A DNA stretch of 64,000 nucleotides from Sphingomonas sp. CBMAI 2297 (GCF_029870595.1 NZ_JAPDIR010000003.1:186001-250000); one strand, 5' to 3'. Positions 1 to 8,933 are shown, counted from the first letter of the stretch. Numbers and translations are program-made. Notes: generated from the letters alone by a model not told the origin.

Positions 1-1212
1 CGAGTCCGGCAGGCGCATGGCGCGGCAATGGCGCCAGAATTCGGAATCGTCGCGCTGCGTGCAGTGATAGTGCAGGATCAGGAAATCGCGGACCCGCTCA
101 TATTCGAGCGCCATCAGCCGGTTGAACTCGGCCGCGTCGAGCGGGTCCCAGTCGCGGGTGGGGAAAAGGTCGAGCAGCCGGCCGATCGCCAGTTGGATCA
201 GGTGGATGCTCGTCGATTCCAGCGGCTCGAGAAAGCCCGAGGACAGGCCGATCGCGACGACATTGCCCACCCATTGCCGGCGCCGCCTGCCGGTGACGAA
301 GCGCAGGCGGTTGGGCTCGGCCATCGGCTCGGCGGCGATCGCGCCGAGCAGGACCCGCAGCGCATCCTCGTCGCTGGTGAAGCCGCTCGCATAGACATGG
401 CCGTTGCCGGTGCGGTGCTGGAGCGGGATGCGCCAGGTCCAGCCGGCCTCCTGCGCGGTCGCGCGGGTCAGCGGCGGGATCGGGCCGCTATTGGCGCAGG
501 GCAGCGCGATCGCCCGGTCGCAGGGCAGCCAGTGCGTCCATTCCTCATAGCCGGCATGGAGCGCCTGCTCGATCAGCAGGCCGCGAAAGCCCGAGCAATC
601 GATGAACAGGTCCGCCGCCAGCGTCTCGCCGCTCTCGAGCGTGAGCGAGCGGACGAAGCCGCTCTCGCCGTCGCGCGCGACATCGATCACCTTGCCCTCG
701 CGCCGGACGACGCCGCGCGCCTCCGAATAGGTGCGCAGGAACCTCGCATAGAGGCCGGCGTCGAACTGATAGGCATAGTTGTAGGGATCGCCGTCGGGCC
801 GGCGGAAACGGCCGCGGCGGGCGGCCTGGATGGGCAGCGAATATGCCTCGAACGCCCCGCCCTCCGGCGCCGCGCACCATTGCTGGTGGAAAGGCACGCC
901 GCCGATGGGCGCGCCGAACTCGGCGAAGGGATGGATATAGGAATCGCCCTTGCTGCCCCAGTCCACGAACTCGATGCCGAGCTTGTAGGTGCCCCTGGTC
1001 GCGGCGAGGAAATCGGCCTCGTCGATGCCGAGCGTCGCGTTGAAATGGCGGATGTGCGGGATCGTCGCCTCGCCGACGCCGACCGTGCCGATCTCCGCCG
1101 ATTCGACCAGGGTGATCCGCGCGGGCGTGCCGGCGAGCTTGTGCGCCAGCGCGGCGGCGGTCATCCACCCCGCGGTGCCCCCGCCGACCACGACTATGCG
1201 CCCTGCCAGCAT
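1..1212 (-). CDS. Flavin-dependent tryptophan-halogenase family protein (3' part missing)
   Basis: FADH2-dependent halogenase of the PrnA/RebH family, which chlorinates or brominates aromatic (usually indole) rings with flavin from a partner reductase. The N-terminus carries the FAD-binding motif VVVGGGTAGW, a lysine at about residue 77 in TYKLGIEF matches the catalytic Lys79 of PrnA, and WTWRIP at residues 258-263 is the WxWxIP family signature. All key residues are therefore intact. The frame is open to base 1 (404 codons), so roughly the last 100 residues lie outside the window. The ATG at 1212 is chosen because the FAD motif follows within four residues. Divergent neighbours are a TonB receptor and xylan genes, and a LacI-type operator lies 28 bp upstream. 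Halogenases in such receptor loci have unknown natural substrates; free tryptophan should not be assumed. Confidence 0.9.
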   Translation of the reverse strand, partial: MLAGRIVVVGGGTAGWMTAAALAHKLAGTPARITLVESAEIGTVGVGEATIPHIRHFNATLGIDEADFLAATRGTYKLGIEFVDWGSKGDSYIHPFAEFGAPIGGVPFHQQWCAAPEGGAFEAYSLPIQAARRGRFRRPDGDPYNYAYQFDAGLYARFLRTYSEARGVVRREGKVIDVARDGESGFVRSLTLESGETLAADLFIDCSGFRGLLIEQALHAGYEEWTHWLPCDRAIALPCANSGPIPPLTRATAQEAGWTWRIPLQHRTGNGHVYASGFTSDEDALRVLLGAIAAEPMAEPNRLRFVTGRRRRQWVGNVVAIGLSSGFLEPLESTSIHLIQLAIGRLLDLFPTRDWDPLDAAEFNRLMALEYERVRDFLILHYHCTQRDDSEFWRHCRAMRLPDS

Positions 1213-1239
1213 GCTTCCGATGCCCCTCTCCGTCGCGAA

Positions 1240-1253
1240 TGTTAGCGCTCCCG
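1240..1253. promoter_or_regulatory. LacI-type operator-like site before the halogenase gene
   Basis: TGTTAGCGCTCCCG matches 12 of 14 bases of the site TGTTAGCGCTACCA, the reverse complement of the box in front of the TonB receptor (1454-1467). It lies 28 bp upstream of the halogenase start, in the right place to control it. The related Caulobacter xylose-regulon box recognised by a LacI-family regulator is recalled from the literature; binding here is inferred. Confidence 0.5.
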
Positions 1254-1453
1254 TCTTGAAACCGTCAATCGTATCCAGGGGCGATTCGAGGCCGGAATCC
1301 CTCCTTCGCAGCTGCGGGATTCGTGCCGCGACGCAACGAAACCGTTGCGAAATAGCCACAAATCCGTGGGTTGCAGCGAAACGTCACAAGACGGCTTGAT
1401 CTTTCGATAACTCCTACTTTAGGTTCGGCCCAAACAAGAAACGCGCCAATATA

Positions 1454-1467
1454 TGGTAGCGCTAACA
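1454..1467. promoter_or_regulatory. LacI-type operator before the TonB receptor
   Basis: TGGTAGCGCTAACA is a near-perfect palindrome ending 17 bp before the receptor ATG, just upstream of its ribosome binding site (GGGAGGGG at about 1469-1476). It differs by two bases from the perfect palindrome between the GH67 and ManD genes at 8920-8933. The position suggests repression in the absence of sugar, as in xylose-type LacI regulons. The regulator gene is not in the window. Confidence 0.65.
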
Positions 1468-1484
1468 CGGGAGGGGACAGCGCG

Positions 1485-4400
1485 ATGCGAAAGCACGATT
1501 CTATTCATCATGCCGACAAGGCGGGCCGGTTCCGCACCGGGGCCCTGCGCGCGGGCGTCTCGGCCGCCGCGCTCGCCTGCCTGTCGGTAGCCGCGCCGGC
1601 CTGGGGGCAGGACACGCAGGCGGCGCCGGCTTCGGGCGACGCGCAGACCACGGAAGACACGATCGTCGTCCAGGGCTATCGCCAGTCGCTGCAGAGCGCC
1701 CAGTCGCTCAAGAAGAATGCCGACGTGATCGTCGATTCGGTGACCGCCGAGGACATCGGTGCCCTGCCCGATCGTTCGGTGACCGAGACGCTGCAGCGCA
1801 TTCCCGGCGTGTCGATCAATCGCTTCGCCGCCGGCGTCGACCCCGACCATTTCTCGGTCGAGGGCTCGGGCGTCGTGGTGCGCGGCCTCACCTATGTCCG
1901 CTCGGAGTTCAACGGGCGCGAGGCGTTCACCGCCAATAACGGCCGCTCGCTGAGCTTCGCCGACGTGCCTTCGGAGATGATGGGCGGCGTCGACGTGTTC
2001 AAATCGCCCTCGGCCGACCGCATCGAGGGCGGCATCGCCGGCGTGGTCAACCTGCGCACCCGCAAGCCGTTCGACAACAAGAAGGGCCTGGTGATCGCCG
2101 GTTCGCTCGAGGCGAATTACGGCGACTACAAGAAGGAATGGACGCCGACCGGCTCGCTCATGGTCAGCGACCGCTGGGAGACCGGCATCGGCGAGATCGG
2201 CATCCTCGGCAACTTCTCCTATTCGCAGCTGAAGAGCCAGTCGGACCGTTTCCAGGTCTCGAGCTTCCGCATCCGCAACCTCTATTCGGACGGCGACGTC
2301 ATCAACAACGGCAATGGCTCGACGATCCAGCGCCAGGTCTATTTCCCGCGCGGCGCGGTGATGGGCCGCCAGGAGTTCAACCGCGAGCGCTACGGCTATG
2401 CGGCCGCGCTCCAATATCGCAGCAATGACGGCTCCATCGAGGCGGTCGCCCAGTTCCTGCGCTCCGACGCGCGCCAGGCCTGGACCGAGCGCACGATCGA
2501 GATCGCGACCGACAACGTCTCGTCCAACGGCGATTCCCGCCGCGTGCCGGGCACCACGCTCGACTTCGACAGCGACGGCATGTTCGTGAGCGGCACCATC
2601 ACCGGCCCGACCGGCTGGCGCGGCGACCAGAATATCGGCCAGAACAACAGCGGCCTGATCCCGCGCGTGCCGATGCTCGGCCTGCAATCGAACAACCAGC
2701 GACGCGACCACCAGGAGAAGCTCGTCACCGACGATTACGGCTTCAACCTGAAGTGGAACGCCAGCGAGCGGCTGGGCGTGGTCTTCGACTATCAGCACGT
2801 GAAGTCGAGCACCGACCTGCTCGACAACACGGTGTGGAACTCGACCTATCAGAATGCGTCGATCCGGCTGAACGGCTCGAACTTCCCGACCGTGGCCTTC
2901 CTGCCGCCCCAGGTCTGCAGCGGCCCGGCCGCCAACATGCAGGACGCGCAGGGCACGGACAATGACTGCCGCGCCGGCGGCAACCCCAACCAATATATGC
3001 CGAACTATTTTGGCGCCGGGCACACCAGCTTCACCGATCCGTTCAACAGCTTCCCGCGCGCGGCGATGGACCATATCGAACGGAGCGACGGCAATTCGGA
3101 CGCCTTCCGCCTCGACCTCGACTATGCGCTGCCCCAGGGCAGCTTCCTGAAGTCGATCCAGGGCGGCGTGCGCTATGCCGATCGCGACCAGGTGTCGCGC
3201 TTCTCGCGCTACAATTGGGGCGTGCTCTCCGAGCAATGGGGCAATAACGGCCCGGTCTGGATGGACATGCCGGTGAACGGCAACAATGCCAGCCGCACCG
3301 ACGGCCAGCCGTTCAACGCCAACTCGCCTTATTATTTCAACAATTTCTTCCGCGGCCAGGTGACCAACCCGCTCGGCGGCGATGGGCGCCTCTATTATTC
3401 GGGCAACACCGTCAGCGATTATGACGCGATGGTGCGCTATGCCAATGCGATCGCGCGCGAATGGCAGGGCACGACCACCTGTGCCGGCGGCCGCGTGGTC
3501 AATGCCGGCTGGAATGCGCTGGCCGATCGCTGCGGCGTGATCGCCGGCACGCCGTTCCTGCCCGACGAGATCAACCCGATCCGCGAGCGCAACTATGCCG
3601 CCTATCTGATGGCGCGCATCGACACGCATCTGGGCGGGCTGCACCTGACCGGCAATGTCGGCGTGCGCTACACCAAGACCAGGCGCAATACCGATGGCTA
3701 TATCTCGTTCAGCAACACCACGGCGCTGCCGACCGACGAGACCTGCGCCACGCCGCCGCCGTCCGGGCAGACGGCTTCGCCCTTCTGCTCGTTCGACAAG
3801 TCGGTCCGCGACCAGGCGCGCGCCTTCGTCAACGGCGCGCTGATCCCGTCGCACGTCAAATTCGACTATGATTATTGGCTGCCGAGCGCGAACTTCAAGC
3901 TCGAGGTGGGCGGCGGCCTGCAGTTCCGCGCCGCCTATTTCAAGGGCGTGTCGCCGCCTCAGACCGGCTATATCCGCAACTATCTCCAGGCCAATCTGAG
4001 CGCGGTCCAGAATGTCGATTCGAGCGGCAACCTGATCCCGGGCAGCTTCCGCCTGCAGGGCGTCACCACTGCCGGCAACCCCTATCTGATGCCGGTAAAG
4101 GCCGACAATTTCGACCTGACGGCGGAATGGTATTTCTCGCGGGTCGGCTCGCTGACCGTGTCGGCCTTCTACAAGGTGCTCGACGGCGTGGTGACCAACA
4201 ACACCCGCCGTGTGGACCTGACCAACAACGGCCAGACCTATCCGGTGGTGATCACCACGCCGATCAACGCGACGCAGAAGGGCAAGATCAAGGGCGTCGA
4301 GGTCGGCTACCAGCAGACCTTCGACTTCCTGCCCGGGCCGCTCAAGGGCCTGGGGTTGCAGGCGAACTACACCTATATCGACAGTTCGGGGGTACCCCAG

Positions 4401-4826
4401 TCGACTTTGTCGGAGACCGATCCGGACGTCGCCGCCGGCCGCGTCACCACGGTCGACCTGTCGCTGCTGCCGCTGCAGGGGCTGTCGAAGCACCAGGTGA
4501 ACATCACCCCGTTCTTCGATTATGGCCCGGTGTCGCTGCGGGCGAGCTATTCGTGGCGGTCTGACTTCGTGCTGACCATTCGCGACGTGATCGTGCCGAA
4601 CGACCCGATCATCAACAAGGCGACCGGCCAGCTCGACGCGTCGATCTTCTTCACCATCACCCCGCAGATCAAGATCGGCGTCCAGGGCTCGAACCTGACC
4701 AACGAGATCACCCGCACCACGGCGGTGATCACGAAGATCGGCGACCCGAAGGGATATGTGGAAGTGCCGCGCGGCTGGTACATGAACGATCGCCGGTTCG
4801 CCGCGATCGCGCGCTTCAACTTCTGA
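1485..4826 (+). CDS. TonB-dependent receptor, probable xylo-oligosaccharide transporter
   Basis: Outer-membrane active transporter of 1113 residues. The ATG at 1485 follows a strong ribosome binding site and gives a signal peptide of about 41 residues ending near APAWGQ. A TonB box (DTIVV, residues 58-62) and a plug domain (ADVIVDSVTAEDIGALPD, then VVVRGL and GGVDVFKSPSADRIEGG) follow, then the beta-barrel with a terminal Phe (ARFNF) that serves as the assembly signal. The size and the long plug match the large sugar-type receptors of Caulobacter, Xanthomonas and sphingomonads (TIGR01782-like). The operator at 1454 and the nearby GH67, ManD and GH10 genes point to xylan or glucuronoxylan oligosaccharides as cargo. 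The substrate is inferred; the receptor class is certain. Confidence 0.93.
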   Translation: MRKHDSIHHADKAGRFRTGALRAGVSAAALACLSVAAPAWGQDTQAAPASGDAQTTEDTIVVQGYRQSLQSAQSLKKNADVIVDSVTAEDIGALPDRSVTETLQRIPGVSINRFAAGVDPDHFSVEGSGVVVRGLTYVRSEFNGREAFTANNGRSLSFADVPSEMMGGVDVFKSPSADRIEGGIAGVVNLRTRKPFDNKKGLVIAGSLEANYGDYKKEWTPTGSLMVSDRWETGIGEIGILGNFSYSQLKSQSDRFQVSSFRIRNLYSDGDVINNGNGSTIQRQVYFPRGAVMGRQEFNRERYGYAAALQYRSNDGSIEAVAQFLRSDARQAWTERTIEIATDNVSSNGDSRRVPGTTLDFDSDGMFVSGTITGPTGWRGDQNIGQNNSGLIPRVPMLGLQSNNQRRDHQEKLVTDDYGFNLKWNASERLGVVFDYQHVKSSTDLLDNTVWNSTYQNASIRLNGSNFPTVAFLPPQVCSGPAANMQDAQGTDNDCRAGGNPNQYMPNYFGAGHTSFTDPFNSFPRAAMDHIERSDGNSDAFRLDLDYALPQGSFLKSIQGGVRYADRDQVSRFSRYNWGVLSEQWGNNGPVWMDMPVNGNNASRTDGQPFNANSPYYFNNFFRGQVTNPLGGDGRLYYSGNTVSDYDAMVRYANAIAREWQGTTTCAGGRVVNAGWNALADRCGVIAGTPFLPDEINPIRERNYAAYLMARIDTHLGGLHLTGNVGVRYTKTRRNTDGYISFSNTTALPTDETCATPPPSGQTASPFCSFDKSVRDQARAFVNGALIPSHVKFDYDYWLPSANFKLEVGGGLQFRAAYFKGVSPPQTGYIRNYLQANLSAVQNVDSSGNLIPGSFRLQGVTTAGNPYLMPVKADNFDLTAEWYFSRVGSLTVSAFYKVLDGVVTNNTRRVDLTNNGQTYPVVITTPINATQKGKIKGVEVGYQQTFDFLPGPLKGLGLQANYTYIDSSGVPQSTLSETDPDVAAGRVTTVDLSLLPLQGLSKHQVNITPFFDYGPVSLRASYSWRSDFVLTIRDVIVPNDPIINKATGQLDASIFFTITPQIKIGVQGSNLTNEITRTTAVITKIGDPKGYVEVPRGWYMNDRRFAAIARFNF

Positions 4827-4882
4827 TCCACGGAAACACCCAGCCTGGCGCTGCCGGTTCCCAGCCGGCGGCGCCGATTTTT

Positions 4883-5593
4883 TCAGGCCGGGCGATAGGT
4901 GAGGAAGATGTTGGCGGTGAGCCGGCCGCGGCGCGGATCGGCCGAACCGGAGCCGGCAACCAGCCCGGAATGCAGCTGGCGGCTGCGATAGACCAGCAGC
5001 CGGTCGAACGCGGCGTCCACCGCGGCGATCCGCTCGAATTCCCCGGTATCGCCATGGATATAGCCCTGCGCGGGCACCGGCTCGGCGGCGCGGGCGGCTT
5101 CGTAGCGCGGCGCGCGCTCGGGCGTGATCGCCTCATAGCCGGTGGCGCGGTGGCGATAGAAGCCGGTGCCGCCCAGCTCGGGCCCGCACAGATAGTGCAG
5201 GAAGGCGAATTGCAGCGGATCGGTGGTATCGATGTGTGGGGCACGCTGCGACGGCGCCAGCGCGTCGGGCGCGAGCGTGACCAGCGAGAAATTGCACTCG
5301 GCCCGGCCCAGGCGGACCGCGCCCAGCCCGAACGCCTCGCGCACCGCCGGATCGAGCGCGCGGACCACCGCCTCGACATAGTCGAGCGGCGCCGGCGCGC
5401 GGATGCCCGGATAGCCGCCCTGCGGGCCATGGACGGGCGCGAACCGGGTCTCGCGCGCGGCATAGTCGACCAGGGCCGTGGGCGCGCGCATCAGCCCGTC
5501 GAGGCAGAGCAGCGGCTCCCCTTCACGCCCCAGGTGCGAAAGGCGGGCGGCGGGACGCGGATTGAGCGAAAAATCATGCGACGACACGGACAT
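4883..5593 (-). CDS. DUF6445-family protein, 2OG-Fe(II) oxygenase-like
   Basis: Protein of 236 residues resembling the DUF6445 proteins found beside receptors and halogenases in sphingomonads. It shows a likely iron-binding triad: H120-I-D122 (APHIDTTDP), H208 (RQLHSGL), and an arginine at 224 (RGRLTANIF) placed to bind 2-oxoglutarate, the pattern of the prolyl-hydroxylase-like double-stranded beta-helix fold. The ATG at 5593 was chosen because homology-like sequence starts there, although the frame stays open far upstream. It is convergent with the receptor gene (56-bp gap) and divergent from the JmjC-like gene (54-bp gap). Substrate unknown; hydroxylation of a protein or peptide is possible. 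Assignment to DUF6445 is from memory, the metal triad is inference from the sequence. Confidence 0.7.
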   Translation of the reverse strand: MSVSSHDFSLNPRPAARLSHLGREGEPLLCLDGLMRAPTALVDYAARETRFAPVHGPQGGYPGIRAPAPLDYVEAVVRALDPAVREAFGLGAVRLGRAECNFSLVTLAPDALAPSQRAPHIDTTDPLQFAFLHYLCGPELGGTGFYRHRATGYEAITPERAPRYEAARAAEPVPAQGYIHGDTGEFERIAAVDAAFDRLLVYRSRQLHSGLVAGSGSADPRRGRLTANIFLTYRPA

Positions 5594-5647
5594 GCCGGGG
5601 ACACGAACCACCCGGATATGACCAGCGCATTTCCGGGATAGCGAAAA

Positions 5648-6667
5648 ATGCCCAGGCGGGAGGAAGCACGGATCCGCGAGATCGAGGGGCCGCTGGACGC
5701 CGCCACATTGGGCACGCTCATCCAGGACTATGCGCCCGTGGTGCTGCGCGGCATGGCGCGGGACTGGCCGCTGGTGGCCGCCGCCGGGCAATCGGACGAG
5801 GCGGTGCGCGACTATCTGCTCGGCTTCGATCGCGGCGCCCTCGCCGAGGCATTTGTCGGCCCGCCGGCGATCCGCGGCCGCTTCTTCTATTCCGAGGACA
5901 TGCGCGGCTATAATTTCGAGCGGCGCAAGGGGCCGTTCGCCGACCTGCTGCGCTATGTGCTGCAATTGCGGGACCGGGACGACGCGCCCGCCGTCTATGC
6001 CGGCGCAGTGGAGACGACGCAGGCGCTGCCGGGCCTGGCCGGCGCCAATGCCCTGCCCGCCCTGCTCGGCATGGGCGCCGAGCCGCGCATCTGGATCGGC
6101 AACCGGACCAGCATCAGCACCCATTTCGACGCGTCGGACAATATCGCCTGCGTCGCGGCCGGGCAGCGGCGCTTCACCCTGTTCCCGCCCGACCAGACGG
6201 CGAACCTCTATATCGGCCCGCTCGATCACAATGTGGCGGGGCAGCCGCTGAGCATGGTCGATATGGCCGACCCCGATTTCGCGCGCTTCCCGCGCTTCCG
6301 CGAGGCGCTGGCGGCGGCGCGGACGGCCGAGCTCGAACCGGGGGACGCGATCTACATCCCGGCGCTCTGGTGGCATCAGGTGGAGGCGCTCGCACCGTTC
6401 AACGTGCTGGTGAACTTCTGGTGGCCGGATTCGCCCGACCAGGATGCGCGCTTCGACGCGATGATCCATGCGGTGCTGGCGCTCAGCTATTTGCCGCCCG
6501 AGCGGCGCGCGGCCTGGTCCGAATATTTCGACACCTTCGTCTTCCAGGAACATGGCGATCCGGCGGCGCACCTGGCGCCCGAGCATCGCAGCGTGCTGGG
6601 CGAGCCCACGCCGCAGCTGCGCCGGTATATCAAGCGATATCTGGCGCGAGGATTGGCGAGACCTTGA
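5648..6667 (+). CDS. Cupin-like (JmjC-type) domain protein
   Basis: Protein of 339 residues of the cupin_8/JmjC family, Fe(II)/2-oxoglutarate enzymes that hydroxylate protein side chains. The facial triad is intact: H159-F-D161 in ISTHFDASDN and H243 in ALWWHQVEAL; ELEPGDAIYIPALWWH is the classic second half-motif. No signal peptide, so probably cytoplasmic. It diverges from the DUF6445 gene and ends at a perfect hairpin shared with the converging GH67 gene. Cupin-like proteins next to a receptor, a flavin halogenase and DUF6445 recur in this bacterial family, suggesting that the three modifying enzymes act together. An arginine- or asparagine-hydroxylase activity would be a guess. Confidence 0.85.
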   Translation: MPRREEARIREIEGPLDAATLGTLIQDYAPVVLRGMARDWPLVAAAGQSDEAVRDYLLGFDRGALAEAFVGPPAIRGRFFYSEDMRGYNFERRKGPFADLLRYVLQLRDRDDAPAVYAGAVETTQALPGLAGANALPALLGMGAEPRIWIGNRTSISTHFDASDNIACVAAGQRRFTLFPPDQTANLYIGPLDHNVAGQPLSMVDMADPDFARFPRFREALAAARTAELEPGDAIYIPALWWHQVEALAPFNVLVNFWWPDSPDQDARFDAMIHAVLALSYLPPERRAAWSEYFDTFVFQEHGDPAAHLAPEHRSVLGEPTPQLRRYIKRYLARGLARP

Positions 6668-6670
6668 GTT

Positions 6671-6700
6671 TCACTCTCTCCCCTTCAGGGGAGAGAGTGA
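6671..6700. terminator. Bidirectional hairpin between converging genes
   Basis: A perfect inverted repeat with 14-bp arms (6671-6684 and 6687-6700) and a 2-nt loop, rich in CTCTCCCC/GGGGAGAG. It sits 3 bp after the stop of the JmjC-like gene and 1 bp after that of the GH67 gene, so it can serve both. There is no T-run. The same CTCCCCT type of hairpin recurs at other convergent ends in this window. Confidence 0.65.
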
Positions 6701-6701
6701 A

Positions 6702-8858
6702 TTATTTCCCCTGCCCCGGCGCATAGGGAGTGGTGATCGCCTTGTAGTAATCTAGGTCGTGCGCGGGCGGCTTGTGCCCTTCGGGCAGCGGGCGCTTCGA
6801 GATCGACTGGAACCAGGCGATCGAGGCGTCGCGCCACCAGACCGCCTCGTCCAGCTGGATCGCCAGGAAATCGCGGACCTCGGCCCAGCGGGTCTCGTCG
6901 ACCTTGCCGCGCAGCCTCGCCCAATCGGCCTGCATGCGGCGGACCTGCTCCACCCCGGCATCGTAGCGCACCACGAGTTCGTCCCACAGCGTGCGCCCGG
7001 ACTTCATCCGGTGGTCCCAGGGGACATGGTGAAACCAGAGCAACAGTTCGTCCGGCACCGTCGCCAGGCTGCCCCAGCGCCTCGCAACCTGCGGCGCATA
7101 TTGGGCGAGCGCGTCGCTGCCCCTGGCGGTACGATCGAAGCCGATGCCGTCGGGGCGGGCCTGTGCATAATAGACCGGGTTCCATTCGGGCCGCTTGAGA
7201 TCCGAGACCCAGGGCCCAGGACCATAATGATGGCCGGTCGCCATCTGGTGCGTGAGGCCGAGCGGCGTCATGTAATCGACCACCGCCTCGCGCGAGCCCA
7301 TCATCATGCGGACCACCGTGCCGGTCACCACGGGATCGCCGCCCCAGGTCATCCGCGCCCAATCGCGCGCGATCGCCTCGGCCTTCGCGTCCGGATCCCA
7401 GGCGAAGCGGCCAAAGGCGTACCAATTGGCCTGGTCGAACTGCGAGCCGGACCAGTTGCGGTCGCTGCCGATATTGGCGACGCCCGCCATGCCGGTGGCA
7501 GCGCCGGCATCGACCGGCGTCTCGATCACCTTGGCCACGGTGCTGCCCCTGGCCGGGCGGAAGGTATCGGTCTCGAGCACCTCCTCCCACATCGTGCCGA
7601 GATAGGCGAGGTGCGTGGCGAAGCCGAGATATTCCTTGGTGATCTGGAATTCCATCATCAGCGGCGTCTTCGGCATCGCGCCGAACAGCGGATGAAAGGG
7701 CTCGCGCGGCTGGAAGTCGATCGCGCCGTTCTTGACCTGGACAAGGACATTGTCGCGGAACTTGCCGTCGAGCGGCTGGAACTCGGTATAGGCCTGTTTG
7801 TGCCGGTCCTCGGCATTCTCGGCAGCATAGACGAAGGCGCGCCACATCAGGATGCCGTGATGCGGGGCGAGCGCGTCCGCCAGCATGTTGGCGCCCTCGG
7901 CATGGGTGCGGTGATAGTCCGCCGGGCCCGGCTGGCCCTCGGAATTGGCCTTGACCAGCAGGCCGCCGAAATCTGGAATGACGGCATAGATCTCGTCGAT
8001 CTTCGCCTGCCACCAGGCGCGGACCGCGGGATCGAGCGGATCGGCGGTCTTGAGCCCGCCCAGCTCGATCGGCGCGGAGAAGCGCGCGGTGAGATAGACC
8101 TTGATGCCATAGGGCCGGAACACCTCGGCCAGCGCCTTCACCTTCCGGAGATAGTCGGGCCGCAGGATGTCGGCATTGGCGTTGACGTTGGTCAGGACCG
8201 TGCCGTTGATGCCGATCGAGGCATTGGCCCGGGCATAGTCGGTGTAGCGCGGATCCTTGTGCAGCGGCAGCTTCTGCCAGTCCCAGATCGACTGGCCGGC
8301 ATAGCCGCGCTCGACATGGCGATCGAGATTGTCCCAATGGTTGAGGACGCGGACCTGGAGCTTGGGAGCGTCGACGATGTCGAGCCTGTCGATCGGCTGG
8401 CCAGCCTGGAGCAGGGCGAGGAAGCGGAACACGCCGTAGAGCGCGCCGATATCGCTGTTGCCGGCGATGATCGTCACGCGCTTGCCCTGCACGGTCGCGC
8501 TGCGGAGCAGATAGCCCTCGCCCCCCAGCCGGGCGAACGGCAGGTCGAGCCCCTGCAGCAGCGGCGTGCCGGCGCGGACGACCAGCACCGCGCCATCGCG
8601 AAGCCCCGCCTCCTCCCCAGGCAGGTCCCCGCCGAACATCCCGCGATAGCCGCGCCGGAGCTCGTCGGCGGCAACCCGGATCGTCGGGCTGTCGCCGGGC
8701 GCGACGATGCCGGCTATCAGCGGTTCGTAGCGCGCCCTCGCGGCGGATTCGAGCGGCCGATAGCGCAGCCAGAGATCATATCCGTCCTCGGCATGGCCTT
8801 GATTCGCAAGGCCGAAACACAAAAACGCAGACAAAATAGCCAGCAATTTCCGAAGCAT
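6702..8858 (-). CDS. aguA: GH67 alpha-glucuronidase
   Basis: Removes (4-O-methyl-)D-glucuronic acid from the non-reducing end of aldouronic acids released from glucuronoxylan. The protein has 718 residues, the usual family length. The ATG at 8858 gives a signal peptide (LLAILSAFLCFGLANQGHA), so it is probably periplasmic. The catalytic residues are seen in VKANSEGQPGP (general acid Glu, about residue 295), KNGAIDFQPREP (Asp) and MEFQITKEYLG (Glu), matching the E292/D365/E393 set of characterised GH67 enzymes. It diverges from manD across a 132-bp region with a perfect LacI-type palindrome. Its product, glucuronate, can feed the pathway that needs mannonate dehydratase, consistent with the neighbouring gene. 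Confidence 0.95.
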   Translation of the reverse strand: MLRKLLAILSAFLCFGLANQGHAEDGYDLWLRYRPLESAARARYEPLIAGIVAPGDSPTIRVAADELRRGYRGMFGGDLPGEEAGLRDGAVLVVRAGTPLLQGLDLPFARLGGEGYLLRSATVQGKRVTIIAGNSDIGALYGVFRFLALLQAGQPIDRLDIVDAPKLQVRVLNHWDNLDRHVERGYAGQSIWDWQKLPLHKDPRYTDYARANASIGINGTVLTNVNANADILRPDYLRKVKALAEVFRPYGIKVYLTARFSAPIELGGLKTADPLDPAVRAWWQAKIDEIYAVIPDFGGLLVKANSEGQPGPADYHRTHAEGANMLADALAPHHGILMWRAFVYAAENAEDRHKQAYTEFQPLDGKFRDNVLVQVKNGAIDFQPREPFHPLFGAMPKTPLMMEFQITKEYLGFATHLAYLGTMWEEVLETDTFRPARGSTVAKVIETPVDAGAATGMAGVANIGSDRNWSGSQFDQANWYAFGRFAWDPDAKAEAIARDWARMTWGGDPVVTGTVVRMMMGSREAVVDYMTPLGLTHQMATGHHYGPGPWVSDLKRPEWNPVYYAQARPDGIGFDRTARGSDALAQYAPQVARRWGSLATVPDELLLWFHHVPWDHRMKSGRTLWDELVVRYDAGVEQVRRMQADWARLRGKVDETRWAEVRDFLAIQLDEAVWWRDASIAWFQSISKRPLPEGHKPPAHDLDYYKAITTPYAPGQGK

Positions 8859-8893
8859 CGCTCTTCCTACCAGTGCGCGGTCATACGCCGCCG

Positions 8894-8922
8894 TTGACAA
8901 GCTTGTAACAGGGCAACAATGG
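8894..8922 (+). promoter_or_regulatory. Predicted manD promoter
   Basis: A consensus -35 box TTGACA lies at 8894-8899, with a weak -10 candidate (ACAATG/CAATGG) 16-17 bp further on that touches the operator at 8920. A bound repressor would therefore cover the -10 to +1 region. The -10 element is poor, so the start site is uncertain. Confidence 0.4.
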
Positions 8923-8933
8923 TAGCGCTACCA
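8920..8933. promoter_or_regulatory. Perfect LacI-type operator between aguA and manD
   Basis: TGGTAGCGCTACCA is a perfect 14-bp palindrome in the divergent region between the GH67 gene (start 8858) and manD (start 8991). It is the symmetric form of the boxes at 1240 and 1454. One bound repressor could control both directions. Confidence 0.7.

Noticed and set aside
1..1212. Antibiotic biosynthesis cluster suggested by the tryptophan halogenase
   Set aside because: No NRPS, PKS or tailoring genes are in view, and the neighbours are a sugar receptor and xylan enzymes.
1419..4493. Open frame of 1024 codons antisense to the first TonB receptor
   Set aside because: It is a mirror frame produced by high GC content: Arg/Val/Asp-rich, low complexity, no domain, while the plus strand has a complete receptor.
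6759..8897. Open frame of 712 codons antisense to the GH67 gene
   Set aside because: GC-driven mirror frame; the GH67 catalytic motifs are on the minus strand.
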